Notes under the pieces: generated by a model
What the model was told of the DNA's origin: nothing
The model's input: the letters and a program-made list of their open reading frames with translations, nothing else
Database searches by the model: none
Shown here: piece after piece, positions 25,942 through 34,053 of the stretch
How positions within the stretch are numbered: position 1 is the stretch's first letter
Layout: every line of letters starts with the position of its first letter
From: an uncultured Erwinia sp.
GTDB lineage: Bacteria; Pseudomonadota; Gammaproteobacteria; Enterobacterales; Enterobacteriaceae
Direction: 5' to 3'
Length of the DNA: 64,000 nucleotides
NCBI GenBank assembly: GCA_945290265.1
Contig: CALYQW010000001.1
Span: 1-64,000, forward strand
Position numbers and translations under genes: made by a program

Positions 25942-26439
25942 ATGACGTTATGTAACAAAACGATTTTGGCTGCAGCAATTACCCTTCTCATTGCTGGTTG
26001 AGATGACGCGGATAAGAAAATGGATAGCAACCTTAATCAAGCTAAAGAAGCCGCCAGCCAGTTCAAAGATGCTGCTGCTGACAGAGTTTCATCCCTTAAA
26101 GACGAAGCGAATAAGCATATTGATGCTGTTAAGCAGGAAGCAGATAAGCAAGCAGATCAACTAACTGAGAAGGCAAAATCCATCAAGGCAGAAGCGGACG
26201 CAAAAGCACAGTCTTTAGCTGATCAGGCTAAAGCTAAAGGAGATGAACTCAAAGCAGATGCTAAACAAAAAAGTTATCAGGTAGTAGAAAAGGCTGAACA
26301 GATTAACACACTGGCCATAAACGGAGCTAACGATCTGGCAACTGATGCTGAGGCTAAGATCCATGAAATCAAAGACAGCATGAAAAAGGAGAATACCCCA
26401 GCACAGGCTGATTCTACCCCAACTGAAAACAAACAGTAA
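25942..26439 (+). pseudogene. Helical repeat lipoprotein; lipobox Cys codon replaced by TGA
   Basis: From ATG 25942 (AGAGGG upstream) the frame gives MTLCNKTILAAAITLLIAG, an ideal lipoprotein signal, then TGA (25999-26001) exactly where the lipobox Cys belongs, then DDADKKMDSNLNQAKEAA in the same frame to a stop at 26437-26439. The rest is Ala/Lys/Glu/Asp-rich amphipathic coiled coil (EANKHIDAVKQEADKQADQL), similar to LEA-like or YjfN-type stress lipoproteins. Translation from the internal Met at 26020 would give a cytosolic 139-aa form. Cys (TGC/TGT) to TGA is a one-base change. Confidence 0.8.
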
Positions 26440-26453
26440 TTATAGGAGCCAAT

Positions 26454-26702
26454 ATGGGTATTTTGTCTTGGATTATCTTCGGCCTTATCGCTGGTATTAT
26501 CGCAAAATGGATTATGCCGGGTAAAGAAAACATAGGGATTATCGTCACCATTTTTCTGGGGATCGTCGGTGCTGTTGTAGGGGGCTACATTAGCACGTTC
26601 TTTGGATTCGGTAAGGTTGATGGGTTCAACTTTGGTAGCTTTATCGTGGCAGTGATTGGTGCTACCGTTGTTCTATACATCTACAACAAAGTTAAAAACT
26701 AA
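26454..26702 (+). CDS. GlsB/YeaQ/YmgE-family stress membrane protein
   Basis: 82 aa of three glycine-rich hydrophobic helices: MGILSWIIFGLIAGIIAKWIM, GIIVTIFLGIVGAVVGGYI and GSFIVAVIGATVVLYIYNKV. The PGKENIGI loop after helix 1 is diagnostic of the transglycosylase-associated (GlsB) family. It follows the lipoprotein 14 bp downstream, so they are probably co-transcribed. Confidence 0.93.
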   Translation: MGILSWIIFGLIAGIIAKWIMPGKENIGIIVTIFLGIVGAVVGGYISTFFGFGKVDGFNFGSFIVAVIGATVVLYIYNKVKN

Positions 26703-26755
26703 AGTTATTAAAGCGGCATAGGCTATGCCCCTCTTACAAAGGCAAGGACTTAAAC

Positions 26756-27415
26756 ATGGAATACTACGGGATTGTTCTGCTTAAGTTTGTTATCGGGTTT
26801 GTTGTTGTCATATCTCATCTGAACTTTTCTGGCAAAACCCAACTTTCACAAATGACTCCAGTTGACTTCATCGGGAACTTTGTTCTTGGCGGGATTATAG
26901 GTGGCGTTATATACAGTGATGCTATACCCATGCACCAATACATCATCACATTGTTTATTGGTGTTGCTCTTATTTCTTTACTCAATTGGGTAAGTAAACA
27001 CGTCTGGTTTTTCAGGTCATTTACCATTGGTGAGCCAATTCCGATCATAAAGGATGGTAGCTTTCTAATGGACAATATACTTAGGCGTCGAAATAAAATA
27101 GATATCATCAATGTCGCATCTCTACTTCACTCTCAAGGCGTACATTCATTTCAGGAAATACGCTACGCACAAATAGAGCCAAGTGGTTCTCTGTCTGTGG
27201 TTTGCGAAGGCGGTAAAATGCCGTCAATAATTCTTATGAAAGATGGCAGAGCACGCCTTTCAGAACTCAACGGCATAGAGAAAGACGAAGATTGGCTCGA
27301 TAATATACTAAAAGAATCTGGGATAGAAAGAGAACAGGTGTTCATCGCAGAGTTCTGGGATGGAGAGATCACATTCATCCTTAAAGATGGGAAAGTGAAG
27401 CGAAATCAACATTGA
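26756..27415 (+). CDS. DUF421 (YetF/YcaP-type) membrane protein
   Basis: 219 aa. Three N-terminal transmembrane helices with KTQLSQMTPVDFIGNFVLGGIIGGV are followed by a cytosolic domain containing FTIGEPIPIIKDGSFLMDNILRRR and the EIRYAQIEPSGSLSVV segment typical of DUF421. The family contributes to spore or envelope functions in other bacteria; the role here is unknown. It lies 53 bp after glsB, in the same direction. Confidence 0.9.
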   Translation: MEYYGIVLLKFVIGFVVVISHLNFSGKTQLSQMTPVDFIGNFVLGGIIGGVIYSDAIPMHQYIITLFIGVALISLLNWVSKHVWFFRSFTIGEPIPIIKDGSFLMDNILRRRNKIDIINVASLLHSQGVHSFQEIRYAQIEPSGSLSVVCEGGKMPSIILMKDGRARLSELNGIEKDEDWLDNILKESGIEREQVFIAEFWDGEITFILKDGKVKRNQH

Positions 27416-27470
27416 GACTTAAAACATAAGCTGCAATTCATTCCTTTTACATGACTAACAGGTGAGAACT

Positions 27471-27746
27471 ATGACCATCGCAGCAAGCCCTGGAGGCCGT
27501 ATACTTCTTGGTGAAGGAACTTACATTACCCCATCAACTGAATGCTTATCTGTTTCGGTAAGCTTAACACCTGAAAAATTCCCGGAACTGGCAGAAGTAA
27601 AAACCTTAACACTCAATGTTAAATACAATGACTCAGATGAAACACAAACGGTTCTTTTCCCTCCTGATGGAGAACATAGCTCGAAAATGACTCTTTGTAA
27701 TTGGAATAACAGATTAGACACCACATTTAACACGCTGTATCTGTAA
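27471..27746 (+). CDS. Hypothetical 91-aa protein
   Basis: Start ATG 27471 with AGGTGA five nt upstream. Sequence MTIAASPGGRILLGEGTYI, then CLSVSVSLTPEKFPELAEVKTL and NVKYNDSDETQTVLF suggests a small beta-rich soluble domain. No family recognised and no export signal. Last gene of the AT-rich stress group before the IS3 scar. Confidence 0.55.
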   Translation: MTIAASPGGRILLGEGTYITPSTECLSVSVSLTPEKFPELAEVKTLTLNVKYNDSDETQTVLFPPDGEHSSKMTLCNWNNRLDTTFNTLYL

Positions 27747-27757
27747 ATAGGCCCATT

Positions 27758-27915
27758 TTAGTTCCACTTACTTTTAGTGATTCCGGTCAGATGGTGTTGT
27801 AGTCGATATTCCTCCGGTGTCAGGTTTTTCAGTGACGCATGTTGACGTTAGCAGTTATATTCTGAAATCCACCGCTTTGTGATTTCCCGTACTTCTTTCA
27901 GCGTCCTGAACATAT
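27758..27915 (-). pseudogene. IS3-family transposase orfB, C-terminal remnant
   Basis: Minus frame: FRTLKEVREITKRWISEYNC, stop, then RQHASLKNLTPEEYRLQHH and LTGITKSKWN. The pattern matches the end of IS3-family integrase-like transposases (EYN..RPH.SL..LTPEEYR). It contains an in-frame TAA, and the catalytic region is missing. A deletion scar rather than a live element. Confidence 0.8.
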
Positions 27916-27918
27916 AGA

Positions 27919-28275
27919 AATATTGCCTTTGTCTTTATTTTCATCACGGTCCCGCAGGGTTTCGGCATAAGCGGTGGCTTCTGGCCTGCACCGGTAATTA
28001 TGGCTGCAGTTATTCCACTGAGCTGTCATCATAAAACTGTAAATTCTCGCACGCTGTCATTTCTGGGCGATATTTCTTACTCACTGTATCTTGTACATTA
28101 CCCGGTGATGCTTTTTATAAAAAATGCTTTACCGTCATCTGCGTTCCAAAATGGAAGCACGCTGGTCTTTTTACTTTCAGTTGTAGTAAGCACCTTATTA
28201 GCTTCAGTTGTGTTCAGGCTGGTTAAAACTCCATCAATGCAGTTAGAAAAAAAATCACCCGAAATATTTCTCTGA
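27919..28275 (+). pseudogene. Acyltransferase-3 (OafA-like) C-terminal remnant
   Basis: The frame is open from the IS3 scar: IAFVFIFITVPQGFGISGGFWP, then LGDISYSLYLVHYPVMLF and two hydrophobic helices. FLGxISYSLYLVHYPV is the C-terminal signature of membrane acyltransferase family 3. About 250 N-terminal residues are absent, removed at the IS3 junction. Confidence 0.7.
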
Positions 28276-28406
28276 AAAGAACAACCGAAAACAAACAGTC
28301 CCGGGAGGATTCGCTTTTTTCAGACTTGTCAACAAGGCAAGCTAATTTTTTAGAGCCGCATCATGGAAATGATGGTGATGTTAGATTAATTTCCCACGGC
28401 AGCAGA

Positions 28407-28441
28407 TTGTAGTGGCCAATATCAGTGTGCCACTTTAGTTC
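28407..28441. other. Possible IS-end scar truncating the RND adaptor gene
   Basis: Read minus, the sequence AGTGGCACACTGATATTGG followed by CCACTACA directly abuts the premature end of the adaptor gene. It has the look of an IS3-group terminal repeat. The element itself is gone. Weak evidence. Confidence 0.3.
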
Positions 28442-29307
28442 AACTTTCCATCGCGGTTTTCACACACCGCCTTTAATTTAATACTGCCGGTGGTGCTGTC
28501 GATTTCATTGCTGATGTAGCGCAGCGAACATTGTGCCACCCTGTGACGATTATCGGCGTCAAAGATAATCAGCGGTAAGGTTGCCAGCCGCTGCTTCGCT
28601 CTGATTTCAGGTAAATTTTCCTGCGGCAGACTGAACGTCACGCCAATCGGATCTTCCTGGGTAATGGTGACCATCGCCTTGTGTTCACTGGCGAGGATCA
28701 TATTTCCCTCGTCAATTAATCGCAGCCCTGCCCGTCCAGAAATCGGTGCGGTAATCCGGGTAAAATCGAGATTAAGCTGAGCCGACGCAATTTGCGCGTC
28801 GGTGGCCATGATCGCGCCGTGCAATTTATCCACCACCGCCGCCTGATCGTCCAGCTCCTGTCTGGCAATTAAATTACGCTGCTGCAGAGACTGAAAGCGC
28901 GTTAATTTGTCACGCGTGCTTTTCTGCATCGCGATATTTTCGACCTGTTCGCCACGATAACGTTGCAGCACCGCCTGATAAGCGCGGGGATCGATTTGCG
29001 CCAGCTGCTGACCTTTTTTTACCTCATCGCCTTCGGTAAACATTACCTTAATTAATTGCCCATCCACCTGGCTGGTGACACTGAACGTGGCCAGCGACGC
29101 AACCTGCCCTAATGCCTGTAGCATCACCGGCACATCAGCCCGCTGCGCCAGTGCGGTTTGTACCGGCACTGGCGACGCCTGCGTTAAGGCGACTGCATCA
29201 GAGCGTGGTGTGGTTCTGCCCCAGATAAAGAAACTGGCAAGCAAAAAAATGATTAAACACACTATAAGGGCAATGGGTTTGATTTTTATTTTTTCAAACA
29301 AATTCAC
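28435..29307 (-). pseudogene. RND efflux periplasmic adaptor (MdtA-like), C-terminally truncated
   Basis: 290 aa against about 390-415 for MdtA-type adaptors. One N-terminal transmembrane anchor (IALIVCLIIFLLASFFIWG), biotinyl-lipoyl halves (VTSQVDGQLIKVMFTEGDEVKKGQQ; ...LDFTRITAPISGRAGLRLIDEGN) and the beta-barrel STTGSIKLKAVCENRDGKL, where the family continues WPGQFV but this gene stops. The membrane-proximal domain and the RND pump partner are missing. It is the last gene of the lipid operon direction and might once have exported its product. Confidence 0.8.
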
Positions 29308-29443
29308 TATTTATCCCCGTTAATATGCACAGCCACGCTTCTGAGGTTGCACTTTGAATAAAGGTAAAGGCATGCTGTCTGCCAGTATTTACTGGCAGAC
29401 AAAAAACAGAACAGGATTATCAGCCAGAATAAATTAACCTGAA

Positions 29444-30190
29444 TTAATGCTCCTCCTGACTCACAATATTTTCACCGCTCAGATTAAGTTCTTTATCCAG
29501 CGCGGTAATTTCCGCACTCATTCTTTGACAGACAGTGGCAATAACTTCGCGAACCGGCTGGGTGGCAATAGTTTCTTTGGACACCTGTGGTAAAAAGCGA
29601 ATGATAATTTCACCATTATTGATTCTGTTAAGCCTGAAATTACCATAATAATTACTGGCACACACCGGAACCACAGGAAGTCCGGCATTACGCGCCAGAT
29701 GAAAAGCACCGCTTTTAAACGGTTTCAGACCCTGGCTGTAGTTACGCGTTCCTTCGGGAAATAACCAGACGGACATATTTTCCTTCAGCATTCTTTCTTT
29801 AGTTTTTTGCAGCGCCTGCATGGCCTTAATTTTATTGCCACGCTCAATAAATATATTGCCGGACAGCCAGTAAATCAGGCCGAAGAAAGGGAAATAGAGA
29901 ATACTCTTTTTTCCGATGCTCACCGCGCCGGGCGGGACGGCAGCAGTAAGGAAGAAAATGTCATAATTGCTCTGATGATTGGCAACATAGACGCAGCTGC
30001 CCGCAGGAATATTCTCCCTGCCAGTGACAGTGATTTTCACCCCCAGCAGCCAGGAGATTTTGCTGTACAGCTGGGCAGCGAAGTGAACGTTCATCACGTT
30101 ACGCGGCCGTAACAGGCAGACCAGTAAGACCACCACGCTGCTCAATAATATAAAAATGCCCATTACTATCAGTCTGACTATCGCAATCAT
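29444..30190 (-). CDS. 1-acyl-glycerol-3-phosphate acyltransferase-like (PlsC family)
   Basis: 248 aa with an N-terminal membrane segment (LIVMGIFILLSSVVVLLVCLL). Acyltransferase motif I is VANHQSNYDIFF (HX4D), motif II FIERGNKIKAMQALQ, and motif III WLFPEGTRNYSQG. PlsC enzymes transfer acyl groups from acyl-ACP or acyl-CoA at the inner membrane. Fifteen bp downstream of a dehydratase-like gene within the lipid operon, so it may O-acylate the operon's product rather than serve general phospholipid synthesis. Confidence 0.92.
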   Translation of the reverse strand: MIAIVRLIVMGIFILLSSVVVLLVCLLRPRNVMNVHFAAQLYSKISWLLGVKITVTGRENIPAGSCVYVANHQSNYDIFFLTAAVPPGAVSIGKKSILYFPFFGLIYWLSGNIFIERGNKIKAMQALQKTKERMLKENMSVWLFPEGTRNYSQGLKPFKSGAFHLARNAGLPVVPVCASNYYGNFRLNRINNGEIIIRFLPQVSKETIATQPVREVIATVCQRMSAEITALDKELNLSGENIVSQEEH

Positions 30191-30205
30191 AAACCTGTCC
30201 AGTAA

Positions 30206-30664
30206 TTATCCATGTTGAGTTTCTCGTTGCTGAAAGCCCAGCCATATCTGCTGGTAGCTGACGACAGTTTCATCGCTAACCCGGCTTTCACCACTGACAA
30301 TGATAAAGCTCTCCTTTTGGACATCAAGAGAAACATGATGCTGGATAATTTCACCTGCGACAATCGCCCGGCGGAACTGAATATTTTTGCAGGAAATAAC
30401 GTAGGGTGACAAATTGCGGCTGGCGCACTGCAGAAATAAACCCGCCGACTGAAAAAATGACTCAACCACCAGCCAGTCCGGATAAATAAATTCCTGCTGA
30501 TTTTGAAAATCAGCGTGCCTGAATTCATAGTCATTCAGCGAAACAAACTTTTCAGTAATCACTTTACTGCCGTTTTCAATAATTCTGTCCAGCAGAACCA
30601 TCGGAAAACGGTGCGGATTACCGCCAATCAGGCCGATATTATTCAGGGTATCAGTCTGCATCAT
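30206..30664 (-). CDS. Hotdog-fold FabA/FabZ-like dehydratase subunit lacking the active-site His
   Basis: 152 aa. NPHRFPMVLLDRIIENGSK and YPDWLVVESFFQSAGLFLQ align with the FabZ segments upstream of and around the catalytic helix. Glu68 sits where FabZ has its catalytic Glu, but the position 14 residues earlier, His in FabZ, is Gln54; His50 could serve only if four residues are inserted. Its start lies inside the end of the upstream dehydratase gene (ATGATG...TGA overlap), implying stoichiometric co-translation with it. Confidence 0.8.
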   Translation of the reverse strand: MMQTDTLNNIGLIGGNPHRFPMVLLDRIIENGSKVITEKFVSLNDYEFRHADFQNQQEFIYPDWLVVESFFQSAGLFLQCASRNLSPYVISCKNIQFRRAIVAGEIIQHHVSLDVQKESFIIVSGESRVSDETVVSYQQIWLGFQQRETQHG

Positions 30665-31004
30665 TTACACCTGCAGAAAAAATAAAGTGAATTTTTGCCA
30701 CGGTTTCCTGCGATTCATCCTCAACCCGGGTGACAACATCAATGCCACCCGCCGCCGCCGGGCTGCATTCAATCAGGTAATTCAGCTGCGTGTCGGCCGC
30801 AACCATTTTAATAAATTTCGCCTGCCTGATGACATAAGGCAGGCGAGCCACTTGCGGCGGCAGCTGCCGTAAAATTTCCCTGAAATGAAACACCCCAGGC
30901 AGCAGCGGGTTCCCCGGAAAGTGTCCGCGGAAAGCCCGATCCTCAGGCTTGAAGTGCTGGCTGTGCACTATCTTAGCTGCGCGACGATCCCCGACTGATG
31001 TCAT
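30651..31004 (-). CDS. Hotdog-fold FabZ-like dehydratase subunit lacking the active-site Glu
   Basis: 117 aa. HFKPEDRAFRGHFPGNPLLPGV is the FabZ/ApeI active-site loop with catalytic His28. Fourteen residues on, where FabZ has Glu (ApeI Asp), this protein has Arg42, with Glu43 one step out of register. It is shorter than FabZ (~150 aa), missing the N-terminal region. ATGA overlap with the gene upstream and overlap with the partner dehydratase downstream. Confidence 0.82.
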   Translation of the reverse strand: MTSVGDRRAAKIVHSQHFKPEDRAFRGHFPGNPLLPGVFHFREILRQLPPQVARLPYVIRQAKFIKMVAADTQLNYLIECSPAAAGGIDVVTRVEDESQETVAKIHFIFSAGVNDAD

Positions 31005-31951
31005 TGTGAGGCCTTCTCAATCAGCGCCATACCATAAAATCCGTCAGCATCGGTTGCCAGCTGCACGCTTAACTCACCATCAGCGCTACAGGACAACAGC
31101 GTTTCCAGCTGCCAGGCACCCAGCCCTGCCATCAGCACCCGCGCATCGGCCGGTAACACCGTCAGCGTCGCCTGAGTGAACTGCGCGTTAAGCGACACCG
31201 GCTCGCCGACTGCATCCCAAAGATTGATATGGGCGATGTCGCTGGCTGCCACCCCCTGGCTGGCAAGAAAACTCGCCAGCCGGTCTGCCAGTAGCGAACG
31301 TTGCGACAGCCTGCCGCTGGAGACGGCAAGAATGCGGGCGGCGGAGTCTGCCTGCTCTGAAAACAGGTATAAAGCGGCATAGCTCTGCTGCGGGAAGCCT
31401 TGCTGCGGCAGGTTTTCCCGGTGATGGCTTAACGACTGACCATACAGCCCCTGCCAGCTCTCCAGCGCGCTGACAAAAATATCCCCGGCCTGAGCCGATT
31501 TTTTCAGGGCAAAGGCTTTGCTCAGCGCCTCATAGAACGACAGCTCGCTGGCACATAAACTGATATTTGGGCCATCAAAACCATAGTGAATGGCAGCCAT
31601 GCCGGCGGTGGAGTTAATCACCGTATTGGGAATATTGCCGGGTGAAATCTGATGAGGTAGCGCGTTTTCGCGCGACTCAACCAGCAGCTTACAGACGCTG
31701 TCAAAAGCCCCCATTGAGGTGGCGCTGACCATCGCTGCATGCGCGTCCCAGGCTGTCGTGCGGCTCAGCGCGGCAAAGCAACACAGCATACTGACGGTTT
31801 GCGCATCGATATTGCGTAACTTTTTGCCCGCCAGCACCTCAGCCGCATCGACCGGCTGTTGCCCGCCGTCAGCCAGCGGCTGACAGTTGCCGGACTGGAT
31901 GCCATCCTGCAAAGTAGACCAGTGGCTGAGGGAAAGAGAGAGTTTAGCCAA
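31001..31951 (-). CDS. Ketosynthase-like partner (chain-length-factor type) with Glu for Cys
   Basis: 316 aa thiolase-fold protein, shorter than a ketosynthase. ISPGNIPNTVINSTAGMAAIH and DGPNISLCASELSFYEALSKA correspond to the KS nucleophile region, but the residue aligned with the catalytic Cys168 of the neighbouring KS is Glu136. The two catalytic His motifs are also absent. This is the pattern of KS-beta/chain-length factors, which heterodimerise with an active KS. It overlaps the KS gene by 8 bp, consistent with a complex. Confidence 0.82.
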   Translation of the reverse strand: MAKLSLSLSHWSTLQDGIQSGNCQPLADGGQQPVDAAEVLAGKKLRNIDAQTVSMLCCFAALSRTTAWDAHAAMVSATSMGAFDSVCKLLVESRENALPHQISPGNIPNTVINSTAGMAAIHYGFDGPNISLCASELSFYEALSKAFALKKSAQAGDIFVSALESWQGLYGQSLSHHRENLPQQGFPQQSYAALYLFSEQADSAARILAVSSGRLSQRSLLADRLASFLASQGVAASDIAHINLWDAVGEPVSLNAQFTQATLTVLPADARVLMAGLGAWQLETLLSCSADGELSVQLATDADGFYGMALIEKASQ

Positions 31952-33167
31952 GGGTATTCACCCTCCTGAAAGCCACGATGGCGTTATTGCCGCCAAACGC
32001 AAAGGCGTTATTCAATGCAACGTTAACCGGCTGAGGCAGGTATTTCGCGGTCAGCGGTATTGCAATTTGCGGGTCCTGTTCGCTGAGATTAATCGTTGGC
32101 GGAATGCCGTGATTAAGAGCAAACATGCAGGCAATGGCACCAAAGCCCGCTGCCGCCCCCATCGCGTGCCCGGTCATCGATTTGATCGAACCACACAGCG
32201 GAATGGCATCACCAAATACCTTCTGTACCGACTGATATTCATTCAGGTCGTTAGCAGGCGTGCCGGTACCGTGCATACAGATATAATCCACCTCTTCCGG
32301 TGCCAGCCCGGCAGTCTCCAGGCAGCGACTGAGGCAGGTTTTGATTTTGTCCGGATTCAGGTTGGTCATATGGGTGGCATCGCAGTTCATGCCGTAGCCG
32401 ACCACTTCACCATAAATTTTCGCTTTCCTCGCCAGCGCGGACGACAGCTTTTCCAGCAGCAGAATGCTGGCCCCTTCGGCCGGAATAATCCCTATGCGAT
32501 TCAGGTCGAAAAGCGTGCAGTGTTTTTCGCTAATGGCGGACAGGCGATGAAAGATGGAGAAGGTTTTGCGGCAGGCCACATCACTGCCGCCGCAAACCGC
32601 GAAATCGGCTCCTGTGCTACGCAGATATTCGACCGCCGACACCAGTGCCGCATTGCTGGCAGAACAGGCATTGCCAATGGTGTAAGCCGGTCCGGTTGAA
32701 TCGAGATAAAGATTAATATTCCGGCTGAGTCGGGCATGCGCCACCGCATCAAAGCTGTTCTGCGGCACGCTTTCCGCATTGTGCAGCCGGGTTACCAGCG
32801 CATCAATACGCTGGGATTCACCGTCAGTGGTGCCGATAAAACAACCAACCGGCTGATTTTTGAGTTCTTCGCGCCTCAGGCCGGCATCGTCGATCGCCAG
32901 CTGCGTGCCCAAAATGGCATACAGACTGGCTTTTTCACAGCCTTCAGGCAGCGGGCCGAGTGCGCACTGGTCAGAGTCCGCCAGGTCGACTTCACAGGCG
33001 TACTGGTGCTTATAATTACTCACCTCGATGGAGCGCGCCGGTTTTGCCCCATCAACCCCGGCGGCCAGCGAGTTGAAGAAGGCCTCGCGGCCAATGCCCA
33101 GGGCGTGGACAGGCCCAAGGCCTGTCACCACTATCCGTTCATCGGGGGACGCGTTGAGCTGGCTCAC
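31944..33167 (-). CDS. Beta-ketoacyl-ACP synthase (FabF-like, KS-alpha)
   Basis: 407 aa with a complete triad: Cys168 (IGNACSASNAAL), His299 (CMHGTGTPANDLNEY) and His334 (IKSMTGHAMGAAAG). The N-terminus RIVVTGLGPVHALGIG and the C-terminus NNAFAFGGNNAIVAF are classic. Condenses malonyl-ACP with acyl-ACP. ATGA overlap with the ACP gene upstream and overlap with the KS-like gene downstream make a type II fatty-acid/polyketide minimal set. Confidence 0.95.
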   Translation of the reverse strand: MSQLNASPDERIVVTGLGPVHALGIGREAFFNSLAAGVDGAKPARSIEVSNYKHQYACEVDLADSDQCALGPLPEGCEKASLYAILGTQLAIDDAGLRREELKNQPVGCFIGTTDGESQRIDALVTRLHNAESVPQNSFDAVAHARLSRNINLYLDSTGPAYTIGNACSASNAALVSAVEYLRSTGADFAVCGGSDVACRKTFSIFHRLSAISEKHCTLFDLNRIGIIPAEGASILLLEKLSSALARKAKIYGEVVGYGMNCDATHMTNLNPDKIKTCLSRCLETAGLAPEEVDYICMHGTGTPANDLNEYQSVQKVFGDAIPLCGSIKSMTGHAMGAAAGFGAIACMFALNHGIPPTINLSEQDPQIAIPLTAKYLPQPVNVALNNAFAFGGNNAIVAFRRVNTLG

Positions 33168-33430
33168 AGCGTGGCTCCCTCCGGCTGTGTTGCCGGGATC
33201 GCCTGCATCATCGCATAAATCGAATTCATGTCAGTCATTTTTTCCACATGACTTTCCGGCAGATAAATGCCGAACTCCGCTTCAATCGCGGCCAGGATTT
33301 CGATGCCGGTAATTGAATCCGCATCGTACTCATTTTTAAACGATGCATCGTCAGCGATTTCTGTGCTGTCAATTTCAAGAATTTCCGCAACCAGCGCTTT
33401 CAGTCTGGCATGCATGTTTTCGTGACTCAT
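33164..33430 (-). CDS. Acyl carrier protein
   Basis: 88 aa, acidic, four-helix ACP. The phosphopantetheine site is Ser39 in EYDADSITGIEILAAIEAEFG. The dedicated ACP carries the growing chain for the adjoining KS pair and may hand it to the alpha-oxoamine synthase upstream in the operon. Fourteen bp after the methyltransferase-like gene. Confidence 0.95.
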   Translation of the reverse strand: MSHENMHARLKALVAEILEIDSTEIADDASFKNEYDADSITGIEILAAIEAEFGIYLPESHVEKMTDMNSIYAMMQAIPATQPEGATL

Positions 33431-33444
33431 GGCGTTCTCCAGGT

Positions 33445-34053
33445 TCAGATAACAAAGGGAAATAATTTCCAGGAATATTTACTGTAGAGTGAGTACCGGT
33501 GCCCAAAACTTTCCTTCATCATTTCTTCTTCATTTTCAATTCGACGCATCGCCAGAATGAAAAAGACAAAAAAGCAGAGTAATGCCGCATCCGGATGAAG
33601 GAAGCAGCCGAAACCAGCCATCAGCAGAATAGTGCCACTGTATGCGGGATGGCGAATAAACCGGAACAAGCCATAATTAATCAGTTTATGTCCGTCCAGA
33701 ACGCGTAAGGTATGGGAAAAGTGTATTCCCAGCGTCACCTTAGCCCATGTCCGAATAATGCAACCCAGTAAGACCAGCAGGCACCCGGTTAATATCATTG
33801 CCTCGGTATGTTCAACGCTGGCGGCAAAATACATCAGTACGGAAATGGTTGACGAGATAACCAGCGCACTCAGTATCCCCTTATCACGCGAGCGGTTATC
33901 TGATACTTCCTTCAGGAAAATCAGTTCATTAATAACGGCGATAAATGCCACCGGATAAAGCAGGATATTTTTACCCGCGTAGCAGGCAAACCCTAACGAT
34001 AAAGCCAGCGGAAATAAGAAAGCAAACAATAGAGAAAAGCGAAATTTTTTCAT
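33445..34053 (-). CDS. Isoprenylcysteine carboxyl methyltransferase (ICMT)-family membrane protein
   Basis: 202 aa, five or so hydrophobic helices. The C-terminal YGLFRFIRHPAYSGTILLMAG and NEEEMMKESFGHRYSLYSKYSWKLFP are the SAM-binding signature of ICMT/PEMT methyltransferases. Likely methylates a carboxylate, amine or hydroxyl of a membrane lipid. ATGA overlap with the SDR gene. Confidence 0.88.
   Translation of the reverse strand: MKKFRFSLLFAFLFPLALSLGFACYAGKNILLYPVAFIAVINELIFLKEVSDNRSRDKGILSALVISSTISVLMYFAASVEHTEAMILTGCLLVLLGCIIRTWAKVTLGIHFSHTLRVLDGHKLINYGLFRFIRHPAYSGTILLMAGFGCFLHPDAALLCFFVFFILAMRRIENEEEMMKESFGHRYSLYSKYSWKLFPFVI

Noticed and set aside
25999-26001. TGA as selenocysteine in the lipoprotein
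   Set aside because: A lipobox needs Cys for lipidation, no SECIS-like hairpin is visible directly downstream, and a simple Cys-to-TGA mutation explains it.
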